Shown here: in pieces, positions 1-12,815 of the stretch | Numbering within the stretch: position 1 is the stretch's first letter | Layout: every line of letters begins with the position of its first letter | Origin: Petrosia ficiformis | Lineage: Eukaryota; Porifera; Demospongiae; Haplosclerida; Petrosiidae | Length of the DNA stretch: 64,000 nucleotides | Assembly: GCA_947044365.1 (NCBI GenBank) | Contig: OX345649.1 | Location: forward strand, 417,001 to 481,000 | Reading direction: 5' to 3' | Notes under the pieces: generated by a model | What the model was told of the DNA's origin: nothing | Seen by the model: the letters and a program-made list of their open reading frames with translations, nothing else | Databases searched by the model: none | Program-made: the position numbers and the translations under genes

Positions 1-3000
1 TTCATCATTGTCTTCTTTATCTTCTTGACTGATAAATATGTGCGAGTTCTTAATCTCTTTATCTCCATTGAATAAGTTAACAGAGACTTTATCTTTGGAA
101 GACAAATTTGTAGAATGAACTAGTTTATCTTTTGGAGAATAACTGTAATGATCTTTCAATTTATTTGGACTGAGATAGTCTCGATAATCAGAGCTTGGGA
201 CCTGTGAACCATATAAGGTCAATAGATAAGCTCAAAAAGTAGTATTGGATATTACACCCAAAAATATCGATACATATTTATATTAAATATTGATAAAATG
301 TGATGAATAGTTGTAATCAAATTATTACATTTACGAGTCTCTTAGTATTAGTTATAATTTAGCTCTTGCTAAACTCCACCCAAACCCTAATATCGTATCA
401 CGATATTGAATGCAAATATTTCAATATATCGATATGTAGTTTATGTACTGGTGGATCATAGAATATCTAACCTTCAATCGATGTAGTCCTGGTGTGTTAG
501 GCATGATCTGTACTCTCTGATGTAAATGATCAATATGTCCGCTCATTCCTCCAGCTTTCTTCACTTTGGTAGGATGTAGCTTCAATGGAGAAGAGATACC
601 AGATGAAGGAGATGAAGAGATTGTTGAAGGGGGAATATGAGACTATATTGGGATAAATATATGGAAACATGTTATTATATATATACAGTTACTATTACTT
701 TTGATATTGAGTTAACACAGCTCATATCAGGCAAACCATACTTACAACATTCATGACCACATCTTGTGTATTGTTAAGGTATGGTGAAAATTATTTAGTT
801 TAGATATTGTGACGTTTAAGTTTACTATAAATTACTTCCATTATTATAACTAACGGCCTGATATTATTTTATTTAATTAACTATAACTAGAGCAAACTAG
901 ACATATAAAAGTGTTCATTATAAACAACACTTGTGATATATGGAACCACTTACTATACACTTGCTTTAGTTTACTATATACAGTTAGTAATATTACTATA
1001 ATCTATTTCTCCAGTATCAGAGGATACACACTTTTGTTTATACATCGATGATTACACTGTATTCTTCTTCCTTTGGATTGTAGAGGAGTGTTATTAGAAA
1101 TAATGGGACCTTTGCCTACAAAAGAAATGCAATCAAGCATGCTTCATGGAGCTGTTTTATTTTTACATACAAACCTTTTCCAGTTGAGCTCAGTGCAGTA
1201 AGCTAATCACGATAAAGTAATAAACACATAGCTTACACAGAATGTCTTTGCAAATAGGGACTTATTACACTTACTTGTGTGGATTGTGTTTTCATATAAC
1301 CAGAATATTGTGGAGTAAAAGATTGTTGTAGATCGATACCAACTACAAAAAATAACAAACAATTAACAGGTTTTAACATGCAATACCTTCATACCGTAAT
1401 TTAGGCTAACAAGATGAATTCTTAGTTCATTGCCTTTAGTAGATCTTTGTACGGTAATCCTCTTCGTCCATTTACCTATTGAGAGCAATTGAGAGTCCCT
1501 ATGAGTGAATAAATAATGAATGGAAAATAGGGGATTCATTGACGCATAGATGGAATGATGAATTGATGAATGGATGCGTAGATAGATGAATGGATTGATG
1601 AATGAACCAACAGATGGATGAATGAATGGATGCATGGATAGATAGATGAATTGCCGGATGAATGGATGATGAGTTGACGAGTGTATAAATGATTGGCTGG
1701 ATGGATAAATAGGTGAATGAATGAATGAATGGATGAATGAATGGATATGTGAATGAATATAATTGTGTCATTCTTACATTATCTTCTGTTTCATAATCAC
1801 AACATTATCTTCATCACCAATTATCAATACACTAGAATGACTTGGTCCTGCAGTACTACCAGACTCCTTTAATAATGTGTGATTAATAATCGCTACAGTC
1901 ACTATCACTTCAGAATGATCATTAGCAAAAGTGGGAGACTATATAGAGAGAGACAATATACAGTTATGTATTATATGTATTGAGAGTCAATACCTGTTCA
2001 ATTGACAATGAATACTGAGGCAATTTACATGCAGCTTCTTTAACCTAGGTATTAAACAAATTAGTATCCATTTGTTCATCGTCATCATCAATCCTGTTTA
2101 TCAATCCTTTGTCCATTCATATTCATACAATTCACTTATATCCATCCTTCATTCAATCCATCTATTCATCATTCTGACTTGATTTCCGAATGGAGGATGA
2201 CGATTCACTATTAATTCAAGCTCTCGTGCATTGGTTTGTAGAATTTTCTCAAAAGATATTAGACCAGCATTAACAAGAGTAGTACTTAACGTAACACCTA
2301 AAACAAATCGAATAGTTTATTAATAGTTAAATCATTTCTCCTGTTACCTATCTTATCCAATTGTTTCGCTACATGCTTTGAGTTCTCCCACAACCTGTGT
2401 GAGTTTTGGCATACATGTGTGTATGTATATGTACATGGAAAATCATGCGCTCAGTGAGTTAGCACAGAGGAAACAACACACAGACACATTTAGAGACACA
2501 TAAATTTTTAAAAAAAACCACAATGACTTGGAAAATAGCCACAATGGCTTAGAAAATTTGAAAGCAGTCACAGTAGCTTAGAAATGATGCACAATTACAT
2601 GTACACATATAATGTGCATATATATACTTATGTGCATGTGATATACATACACAAATATATAAATATCATTTTCATACTTTGCACTGATGCATTTGTGAAG
2701 TATTACAGCATTATATAACAAAGTGAAGTTTGTCCCTAGCAACAGTACCTCCATCAAACCTAAACATAAGATTAATATATTCTATGTTTACTAACAATAG
2801 TAGTATTAATTACATTCTCTTTGCTTATAGAAGTAATCTAATTATTAATTATATTACCCCATTTCTTAATAATACTCAACTCATTAATTATTAATTAGAT
2901 TATCCCATTTCTTAATAATACTCAACTCTATAATTATTAATTATATTATCCCATTTCTTAATAATACTCAACTCTATAATTATTAATTATATTACCCCAT

Positions 3001-4981
3001 TTCTTAATAATACTCAACTCTATAATTATTAATTATATTACCCCATTTCTTAATACTCAACTCATTATAATATGTATTATGATGAGTTGACTATATTAAG
3101 AACTGGGAGGGTATACAGTTGAACCCCTCTATTCCGGACACCCTTGGGACAAATATAAGTGTCCTGATTAAAGGGGTGTCCTCATTTCAGAGGTGAATTT
3201 ATATTATAAAGCACAGTTTGGGTAATTTTTAAGTGTCCTTAATACAGGGGCGTCCTCATTTCAGAGTGTCCTCAATAGAGGAGTTTCACTGTAACTCTAT
3301 TGTAATATACTACAAAACCAATTAGTGATTATTTAGTTTGGTTACCTTATCATTATTGTACTTTCAATTAGGAATATAATAATCATGATTAGTAAATACA
3401 ATCATTCCTAATGAATAGTACTAGTACATCTGTACTATCCATTAGGAACAAATGTATTTGTTATTATAAACATGATAATCTTGGCTTTCTAGAGATGGTC
3501 TCATTATTAAGCTCTATCAGATTCATATAAACCAACCAATCAGCTTATACATTGATATACTAACATCTGGAAAGACGAGAAGCAGAACGAAATATTTTCT
3601 GGGAATCTTGACTGAGACCAAATTCCTGAACTGCTAGACAGCCGAGAGTTGCTTGAATTAAACTATGAAAGAACAGGTAATACATAGATAGAGACATGGA
3701 CACATCAAATAGATACAATCAGAGGTATGGAAACAGCCAGTCATACAGGACATTGTCCGATAAATCTAGTGAACGTCCGGCAAATTGAAACTGAGCTGTA
3801 TACAAAATAAATGGGAAGTGGGACAAGAGTAGTGTAGAAAATAGGTCAAAATGTTCGGCAATTGGCTCACTATTTCCAAACCCCTGGATTACATAGATAG
3901 AGAAGGACACACTGACATACATGTACACACCAGTTCACTTTCATGTCATTTGATTTGATTTTGCCTGCCATAGGAAACCTGTTAAAACAAGATATAGTGA
4001 TATCCTCATTCCTATTCTTCATTCCTATATCCTCAATCCCATTCTAAGTCACCTGATAGTAAGTCTATGTTTATCCTTATTTAACTGATTTAATATTTTT
4101 CTTTCATTTATTCGAAGATGAACTTCTTCAAATTCTTTGCATTTTGATAACTCCTCAACCTAGAGGCAAAAGGTGTTGTAAATATATTTGTTATATGATC
4201 TGGGTACTTCACTAGTTCTCCAAGGTTTTCAGAGCCTTTTAAAGTAAGAAACCTTTTCATTGACTCAAATGCCACGTAGTATCGAGCCATAAGCCTTCCA
4301 GCATCTGTGAATATAAAATATCATTAGTTGCGTATAATTTATACGATGTGTACACATGTACCTGTTGGTGTAAGAGTAAATCCATCCTCCATTATCAACA
4401 TACCATTTCCTTCTAATTGCGTCAAATTCTCAAGACACATATCTGTAATTTGGAATACACCACAAAGACTCCTCGATTGTGAGTCATCTTCTCTCTATCT
4501 CTCAGTCTGTCTATAATATCACGTCTACATGTATCTGTGTTTGATTATCTATCCATCTATCCATCTATCTATCTATCTATCTGTCTACATATATATCCAT
4601 CTATTTATCTATTTGTCTGTCTGTTTGATATCTTCTGCACATTTCTTTGTACATACAACATTTCCAATAGAAATAGTCATTTGTAGGGTCTGGAGGTTAA
4701 TGTTCGAGATTTGTAGGGTCTGAATACCTTGTAGTTTATCTTCCAGTTTCTCTGTTGCTATATTTTCAGGTATTCCTTGGTTTAAAAAAATGAAGAATAA
4801 AACAAACATATAATTATATATTAATTATCAGCACCATAATAACTCGGATTTTTCTTAATACGAGTATAAAGGAAGGTTGATTTGAGCCAGTCCAATGCTA
4901 TACTGATATCAGTAATAGTTTGAAGAACAATCTCTGCATTAAGATGTTCAATTAAATGAGAATGGAGACTAGAGAGAGAGG

Positions 4982-5073
<92 letters not shown>

Positions 5074-8000
5074 GATTAGACTAAGAGGTTATTAACAGAT
5101 ATATGAACACTCACTTGCTCTCTACTTGTTGAGTACCATTAAGTAAAGCTTCATATTTAGCTTTAGTTGAAACTCCAGTCATAATAACAGCAGTAGCTGA
5201 TGTGTCAAACTGCGAAAAGTAGGCATAAGGGTATGGTAGTCTTATTTTGTGTGTGTGTGTTGTGTGTTTGCAACATTTTGGGACAATTACAAACATTGGC
5301 AGCTACTGGTTGATCTGGTAGTTGTCTTAACTTACTTGGGGTCTTCCAGCCCTTCCAATCATTTGTAATATCTGGGTCTCAGAATATTCTTGAAACATAC
5401 CACTTGCATATTGCATGGTGGACTTAATAATTACCAAATGTGCTGGTAGATTAACCTATTATCATATCAGAAAATAGTTATACTCATGTGTATCTAATGA
5501 CTAACTCACTCCCATTGCCAAAGTACTTGTAGCAACTGAAAATTGGTTTATAATATTTGATATTTATAATACATGTATATACTTACATAGTACAGGTAGC
5601 TCTCCGTTGTAGAACATTGTCTCCATAGCCTTTCTGTCATTAGTGCTCATTCCAGCATGGTGATAACCCACTCCAAATATTACAATCTCTATAAATTACA
5701 TGTACATAATTATACATGTACATGTAGGAGTTACATGTACATAGGAGTACATCTAAATGATCTAATACATGTACATGAGAGTCCATAGTTTAAATGTACA
5801 AAGACGTACATCCAACAGATGTATATATGTAGGATTTCATAGTCACATGTACACAGAAGTGAGTAGATCTAAATGATCTAATATACGTGCATATGCAGGA
5901 CTTCATAGTTACATGTAATAGGAGTACTTCTAAATGATCTCATATATGTACTAAGAAGTTCATAGTTTACATTTACTAGGAAGTACATTTAAATAATTAA
6001 TACATGTACATATGTAGGAATTCATGTACATAGGAATACATCTAAATGCTCCAATACATGTACATACATAGGAGTGCATCCAGTACATGTACATATGAAT
6101 ATATCTAGTACATGTACATAGGTAAATGTACATAGGAATGCATCTAGTACATGTACATAGACTAGTACATGTACATAGGAGTACATCTAGTACATGTACA
6201 TGTACATAGGAATATATCTAGTACATGTACATAGGAGTACATGTACATATGAATGCATCTAGTACATGTACATAGACTAGTACATGTACATAGGAGTACA
6301 TCTAGTACATGTACATGTACATAGGAGTGCATCTAGTACATGTGCATAGGAGTACATCTAGTACATGTACATAGGAGTACATTTAGTATGTGTACATAGG
6401 AGTACATTTAGTACATGTACATAGGAGTACATCTAGTACATGTACATGTACATAGGAGTGCATCTAGTACATGTACATAGGAATATATCTAGTACATGTA
6501 CATAGGAATGCATCTAGTACATGTACATAGGAATATATCTAGTACATGTACATAGGAGTACATGTACATATGAATGCATCTAGTACATGTACATGTATAT
6601 GTACATAGGAGTGCATCTAGTACATGTACATAGGAGTACATCTAGTACATGTATATGTACATAGGGGTGCATCTAGTACATGTACATAGGAATATATCTA
6701 GTACATGTACATAGGAGTACATGTACATAGGAATGCATCTAGTACATGTACATAGGAATATATCTAGTACATGTACATATGAATGCATCTAGTACATGTA
6801 CATAGACTAGTACATGTACATAGGAGTACATCTAGTACATGTACATGTACATAGGAGTACATTTAGTACGTGTACATAAGAGTACATTTAGTACATGTAC
6901 ATAGGTGATCATCTAGTACATGTACATAGGTGTTCATTTAGTACATATTACATGATTATTATACATAGGTGTGTTCATAATTCATAGTACATGCACATAA
7001 GATATTGTACATGATTATATCTTCATATTCATATTTTCAATTCATCATCCATATGCATGTGTCAATAACTAGTATGTATACTCATGCAGTACCATACCTC
7101 TTAGTTTACTGTCATTTAAAGTAACTGCAGCTGTTTGCAATCTATACGGTAAAACATCAGCCATAATTTGAGTTCAGTTAGCATACAAATTACCTCTTTT
7201 TATGAACTGCATTGATAACAAATCTTGCATCTTTAACTAATGTTACTGCCGCTTGTTGTGTACCTTTACGAGTTGCACAAAACTATTGAAATAAGTTAGA
7301 ACTAGTTCATATCAAAATAGCATGATTATTATGATAATTACAAAGACATAAGGAATGGTTGAGAATGATGAGACAGGAGACATACAGGAGACAGACTTCT
7401 GGTTATTTCTTCAGAAAGGGAAACATATAATAATGTTGTATTACATAGTATAGTAGGTGAAGGCATTGTTAGGATTCGAGTATGACATAATTATATACTG
7501 TGGTTTATTATTACTAGTTTGAATGGACTATCCTTATATGAAGAAACAATCATTATATTATAATACAATGAAAGATGACTATCAGAACATTGCTATTGGG
7601 TCTCATGTTATGCAGTGAATTTATGCTAACCACTAGAGTTGGTTTCTGATCAGAGTAACACTGAATGACTCCACTGACTTTGTAATTAAGAGAAAGATCA
7701 AATTTAAATTCGGTAGAAGCATTAGGATATGCTAACACAACTCTTCGTAACTGCACTGGTCTGTGACTCTCATCAATACTGGATAAATAGGGTATATCTG
7801 GTATGTATGAAGTAATGTATCATAACTTACCAGTGAGTGATAGCAGGTTGCTCTTCAGACCCAAGCCATACAGCTACCTAATTTAAATATTACAAGTACA
7901 ATTATTTATGATTCATCGTGAAATCATGAAATAATATAAGTATGTTAGGGCTATATCAGGATGTATTTATTCTCACTCAAGCATGAAATTATTGTATTAT

Positions 8001-10254
8001 GTGGTTTGTATATATATTATACTAGTTTGTTACAGCAATATATATATACCTATAATACTATTTAAAATTACATTTGAAATTAAAATTTTATTTTTAACTA
8101 CGATAATTATGCTTGAATGACTTATTTCCTCACATCATCAACATTTGGAACTGTAGCAGAGACTCCTATGAATCTGAGTAATGGATTTCCTTTAGATAGG
8201 TTAGTTCCCCTTTCCAATGACACAGATGCTCTTACTGTTTTCATTCTACACACAATAGCTTCCATTGTAGGCCCACGTGTCTCATCATTCAATTGATGAA
8301 TCTGTGGAGAATTAATGAATGTCAGATGGATGGATAGATAGAATACATGAATAGATGGATGGATAGATAGATTACATGAATAGATGGATGGATAGATAGA
8401 ATACATGAATAGATGGATGGATAGAGGAATACATGAATAGATCATGGATAGATAGATAGAATACATGAATAGATAGATGGATAGATAGATAGACATTTGA
8501 TACCTCATCAATCAGAAAAAGTTGGACTAATTGAACTAATGATTTATTATCCCTCCATTTTCTGGTCATACTATCCCATTTCTCCTGAAGTATAACAATC
8601 ACATGACCATCACATGATATATTATAATCTCACAGGTGTAGTCATGATTATTTGAGCATTCTGAAGCTCAAAGTAGTCATCTAGTTGAGTATCACCAGTT
8701 AGTTCGGAACAGTGAAGTCCCAGAGGGCCAAACTTAGCTGTCCAATCATCATATCGCTCATTACACAATGCCTTAACAGGAGCAACTATACAGGTAATAA
8801 AGTGACTAACACACTAAAAAAAATATAAGTACATCATATAATGGATGTACAGTGCTCGAAATAGTTTTTGGAAGTGTCCAGCAGAAACATCTGGACAAAA
8901 CAATATTTGACCATCAAGTTGCTCGGTCTCATGAACCCACACTGTGCCCATTTATGGCTTATGAGATATAGAAGTAACCCACTAGGCCATGACTGCTCTT
9001 AACTAATTAACTTCACTGTAAGGTTACTCATGTCTACGTAGATATTTTCTGGACATGTTTCCTCTTTGTTTGGACAAAATTGCATTTTCCTGGAGAAATC
9101 GTCTGATTATAAAACAGAAAATGGCCAATCGCTGGACGTTATTTGGAGCACTGTATATAATCATGTCAGTGAGATTAACAACATGGACATCAGATATGAA
9201 TAGTATAAGACATTGCTTACCATAAACAACTTTTATCATTGAAATATTATCAACCATCTGCATGAGTAGTCTTACTATTGCAAGTTCAAATATGACAGTT
9301 TTCCCGCTTCCAGTGGGAGCTGAAGTGACCAATGGGATATCAGTATACATGATGTCATCATATACTTTAGATTGGACAAGATTAAAATGTGAATATTCAG
9401 AAAAGATGCTCTGGTACTTCTCAGCTTGTTCAATAGATTAAGGAAAAGTGACTTGATAAGTAATATCTATCTACCTATCTGTATGTATGTATGTTATACA
9501 CATAGATATATATATATATATTATAATAATAAATATTAGATATATTAGATAAACACATACATGTACATACATAGATAAAGATATACTGTATGGGTTCGTT
9601 ACTCTAATTTCAATAATTAATTAATTAGATAAAGCTGATTCAGATGAATTGTGAATCACTTTATTTATCTATTTATACAATATACGTGTACTGTGGAATT
9701 AAGGATACGTATTTCAGATATGGAACGCAGTGTAATTGTGCTTCTTCCTCCAGGAACATCAGGGTCATGAACTATTACATTACAATGTATTTATAATAGT
9801 GAACATGTGTAATGTACGTAATATATACATAATACACATTTGACATTGGCTATTCACTTACATGAGAAGTCCAGTCTGCAGTCCTCAGTATTGGGAGAAT
9901 TACTTACTATATTTGTGTATTGCTGTTGTGGTCTGAATGACACCGTCTCTACATATTCACTGCTATGACCTAATTCTGAATGAAATTGTAACTAACAATT
10001 GACAACATTTTCACCTTGCTGGTAAGAATGGTCATAGAAACCTTCACCTCCATAAGGTATTCTTTGAGGATATTCATTATTCCTGGAAAATGGAGCTTTC
10101 CTAGTTTGTGTTTGAGTTAACTTTTGTGTACCCCTGAAATAAGAATAAAAATTATTATATATATGATATGCTGTTATTACCAATCTGCTTGAGAAAAGAA
10201 TAGATAGTCCAACACTTCACTGTCAGGAGCAGGAGGCACAAACGCATTAGCCAT
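1..10254 (-). CDS. HFM1: HFM1/MER3 meiotic DNA helicase, 3' end off the window
   Basis: Superfamily 2 (Ski2-like) DNA helicase that promotes meiotic crossovers in the nucleus. About 31 exons; ATG at 10254..10252. Visible helicase motifs: Walker A APTGSGKT (exon 9221..9424), [13 protein letters not shown] (8504..8584), a DEIH box split over the 8504/8301 exon junction, SATVPN (about 8136..8301), [12 protein letters not shown] (7631..7778), YHHAGM (5587..5688), ATSTLAMG (5513..5537) and [10 protein letters not shown] (about 5334..5455). The winged-helix and Sec63-like parts follow (exons near 4832..4970, 4216..4303, 4053..4158, 3567..3676, 2187..2298). The tail, with LIIGDEDN, lies at 1781..1939 and in exons near 1387, 1275, 472..642 and 1..211; the last is still open at the edge. 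The order and wording of motifs match vertebrate HFM1 rather than ASCC3 or BRR2, which have two helicase cassettes. Introns are inflated by minisatellites. It shares an 88-bp spacer with IFT20. Confidence 0.93.
1500..1757. repeat. Degenerate GGATGAAT-type tandem repeat
   Basis: HFM1 intron. Runs of GATGAATGGATG and related 4 to 12 base units; similar arrays recur at 8305..8498 and 28785..28945. Confidence 0.85.
2828..3066. repeat. About 57-bp tandem repeat, four copies
   Basis: HFM1 intron. The unit contains TTAATTATATTACCCCATTT and CTTAATAATACTCAACTC; copies are nearly identical. Confidence 0.85.
3115..3291. mobile_element. Pogo-like MITE
   Basis: 177 bp in an HFM1 intron, flanked by TA on both sides. 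Terminal inverted repeats are CAGTTGAACCCCTCTATT and, on the other strand, CAGTGAAACTCCTCTATT. The interior repeats GTGTCCT and GGGGTGTCCTCATTTCAGA. This is the pattern of non-autonomous pogo/Tigger-type elements. No transposase. A relic with the same words lies at 60458..60583. Confidence 0.75.
4974..5070. repeat. (GA)n microsatellite
   Basis: About 97 bp of nearly pure AG dinucleotide in an HFM1 intron. Confidence 0.97.
5697..6950. repeat. Large ACATGTACATAGGAGTACATCTAGT minisatellite
   Basis: About 1.25 kb in the HFM1 intron 5689..7097. Units of roughly 22 to 26 bp are built on TAGTACATGTACATAGGA and GTACATCTAG with frequent ACATGTACATGT palindromes. The left 300 bp is more degenerate. 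It has no open frame. Confidence 0.93.
8305..8498. repeat. About 33-bp GATGGATAGATAGAATACATGAATA repeat
   Basis: HFM1 intron between exons ending 8504 and starting 8301; about five copies. Confidence 0.88.
8849..9154. mobile_element. MITE with TA target site and CAGTGCTC termini
   Basis: About 306 bp in an HFM1 intron. The ends are TA-CAGTGCTC and GAGCACTG-TA, consistent with a TA target duplication. A second, reversed and shortened copy sits at about 39955..40172 in a syntaxin intron (shared TGTCCAGCAGAAACATCTGG, TTTGGACAAAATTGCATT, GGCTTATGAGATA). No coding capacity. Confidence 0.75.
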
Positions 10255-10342
10255 TTGTGTATGCACAGATGATGCACGTGGGCGGGCTCATTATCGGCTG
10301 TGACATAATTAATTCTGTTACCTTGGCAACTAAACAACCAAT
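10255..10342. promoter_or_regulatory. Shared HFM1/IFT20 promoter with RFX X-box
   Basis: 88 bp between divergent start codons. It contains GTTACCTTGGCAAC at 10317..10330, an exact RFX X-box (GTNRCC, two-base spacer, RGYAAC), ending 12 bp before the IFT20 ATG. It also has an E-box CACGTG at 10275..10280 and a GC box GGGCGGG at 10280..10286. X-boxes drive ciliary genes in animals, which suits IFT20. Confidence 0.85.
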
Positions 10343-12620
10343 ATGTCTGTCCCAACAGAGCCAGTTAGGGGCTTTTACTTTGATGACTTATCAAAAATAC
10401 GAGTTGTAGAACCAGAAACAGCAAGTAAGACACAAGAACTTAAAGATGACTGTAAAGAATTTGTAGATAGTAAGTTTTAGAATTAATACCATGCTGGTTA
10501 CCATGGATACATGTCCTATACTTCATATGTATGTAATATTCACTTATTTTAACATATTTATATCATTCCTCTATTTTAGAAATCTCAGAGTTTCAGATTT
10601 TAGTTGGAGGGTTTATAGAAATGGTGGATTTATTGGCTAAACAAGTCGAAAGAGAAAAAATGAAAGTACGTATATATTATACATATATATATATATATAT
10701 ATATATAATAACAGTGCAATATAGGATATCACTGGCCAGTAGGAAGTGTGTTTGCTTACATGTTCTGGTGTATGTTGTGAGTATATGTATAGCAATGATA
10801 TTTATTCTATATTATGATGTACATAATAGAATAGAATGTTGTAAACTCTGTGTAGATAGCATGGTTCCTTAGTGTCTGAGCTTGTTGAGAATTTACTGTC
10901 TAAACATTAAAACATGTTATATCTCCCTACTGTGTTCATTGCAAAAATCATTAATGCATAGTGTAGTAACATGTTTCTTAATGGGGGAGAGAGGGATAAA
11001 GAAGGCATGAGTATTATTGTAATACAATCATACTATGAACATAGTTTATAGCAGAGCATGTGTTCAGTCACGTAGTAGTTGGACGCCCATGGAAATAGTA
11101 TATCACAATTTTAGTTATTATTATAGTTAATTAACAAATAATTTTAGGCTTACTAAAAGAGTTTTAGTTTTAACTAACTGAAATTTAGTTATAGTTTAGT
11201 TAACTAAACGTCACAATGCCTTACTAAAAGGGCTTTTAGTTATAGTTATAGTTAACTAAAACAACACTGGACCACCCTATGAAAATGTATGAGCTTTTAC
11301 TTCAGATTTTATCCCTAATGACAAGAGAGCCTATGATAGTTCAAAACAATTTGAAGTATTTGGACTCCACTTCTAAGTATCTGCAAAATATTTGAACCAG
11401 GGGAGTGCCATTACTTCGAAGTACTTGGACCAAGTGGTCCAGTTTTAAAAGAGTCCATCTTTATCATGACAGCTCCATGACCCCATGGTGCAACCAATCA
11501 GCTTCTATAGTCATGTATTAATTATAGTGATGTATGAATGTATGTTATAATTATAATATCATCATCATCAGACAATAGGTGCTCGTAATCAGGTCAAATC
11601 TATTGCCAAACAAAGAGAATCTCAGAAACAGCAACTTTATGCTCTCATAGCAGAGAAAAAGATGGAATTAGAAAGGTAAACTATGTACATGTATGCCATT
11701 GTGGCTGCTTATTTTCTAAGCCATTGTAGCTGCTTATTATTTTCTAAGCCATTGTGGCTGACTATTTTCTAAGCTATGGTGGCTGATTGTTATTGTTACT
11801 TTTCTAAGCCAGAGTGGCTGCTTTAATATTTCTAAGCCCTTTGTGTTTTATGAATTTTATAAGCCATTGTGGCTGCTTGTTTGTTTGTTGTGTTTGTTTG
11901 TTAATCGTTTTTACGCCTATTGCTAGCATGCTAGGCACATGAATTTTCATGTATGTCCACTTAGAAAGCATGGGAATGAGGATTTGTGAGAATCAGTATA
12001 AAATGATTTCCATTTCCGTGTCCAATTAAATAACATGGGAATGAGAATCATTAGTATATCAGTGTAAGATCATTTCCATTCCCATGTCAAAATAAATAAC
12101 ATTGGAATGAGGATTTGTGAGAATCAGTATAAAATCATTTCCATTCCCATGTCCAGTTAAATAACATGGGAATGAGGATTTGTAAGTAGTACATGTCTTT
12201 GTGGTAAATGAACTATCAACAGCAAAAAGACATCAAGTCTGCATACAGCAGTAGTGTTTAGACTGGCACTTATCATTTAGTTTGATAAAGATAATATTTC
12301 CTTTGTTTGGCTGTAAGGAACACAGTAATATGATCTCATTTTTTTATATCTTATTGTGGTTGATTAACAGGAAATGGTCTTGGCTAAAAATGATTACAAC
12401 AGCACCTAATAATAACCGGAAATACCATACTACTGTTAGTAGTAACCAGTAACCTACCAGACAAGTAATTAAACAAACTACAGTCAGTCATTTTTATGTT
12501 ATATTGACTGTTTAAAATATATAATTATGTAATTTTTTGTATTGAAGATTAAGAGTTGAACATGAGTCTCTACAACAAATCGAAAAAGAACAGGTGGAAT
12601 TTATGGAAGACTTTGGATAA
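10343..12620 (+). CDS. IFT20: Intraflagellar transport protein 20
   Basis: Small coiled-coil subunit of IFT complex B that moves ciliary membrane cargo from the Golgi to the cilium. Four exons, 10343..10469, 10580..10665, 11572..11675 and 12548..12620, all phases consistent, give 129 residues (human about 132). Diagnostic segments are [13 protein letters not shown] near the start, [20 protein letters not shown] in exon 2, and [13 protein letters not shown] followed by [14 protein letters not shown] in exon 3. The start is the first in-frame ATG, 12 bp after an RFX X-box. Intron 3 (about 870 bp) carries two minisatellites and intron 2 carries a dispersed AACTAAAA-rich element. Divergent from HFM1; tail-to-tail with the globin gene. 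Confidence 0.96.
11110..11275. mobile_element. AACTAAAA-rich dispersed element, copy 1
   Basis: IFT20 intron. Rich in TTTTAGTTATAGTTA and its complement. Related copies lie at 40495..40890 and 51517..51735, sharing GTGACTTTTAGTTAA, ACTAAAATGAAAATTRGCCA and CCAGGCATACTRTAACTA. Ends are inverted AACTATAACTAAAA words, so a MITE is likely. Confidence 0.65.
11695..11880. repeat. TTTCTAAGCCATTGTGGCTG minisatellite
   Basis: IFT20 intron 3; six imperfect units of 25 to 35 bp. The same unit, reversed, occurs three times at about 2515..2590 in an HFM1 intron. Confidence 0.85.
11945..12185. repeat. About 77-bp tandem repeat, three copies
   Basis: IFT20 intron 3. Units contain CATGGGAATGAGGATTTGTG and AAAATCATTTCCATTCCCATGT, so each has an inverted CATGGGAATG pair. 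Confidence 0.85.
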
Positions 12621-12815
12621 AATAACACACTTAAAAATGTATACATACAATAATAATAATAATAAAAATACTTAGTGTTTATGTGGGTACTGTACAACAA
12701 ATAAATATATGATATGCAAAATGGAAATAATTTTGAAAAGATCCAACATAAAAAGGGAATATTTTATTCCGCACAAAACAACTCAATTATATTAATGAAA
12801 GGGTAAGTTTTTTTT

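Noticed and set aside
1363..1771. Ile/His/Ser/Pro-rich frames on the - strand
   Set aside because: GGATGAAT repeat inside an HFM1 intron; only about 1387..1493 is a true exon.
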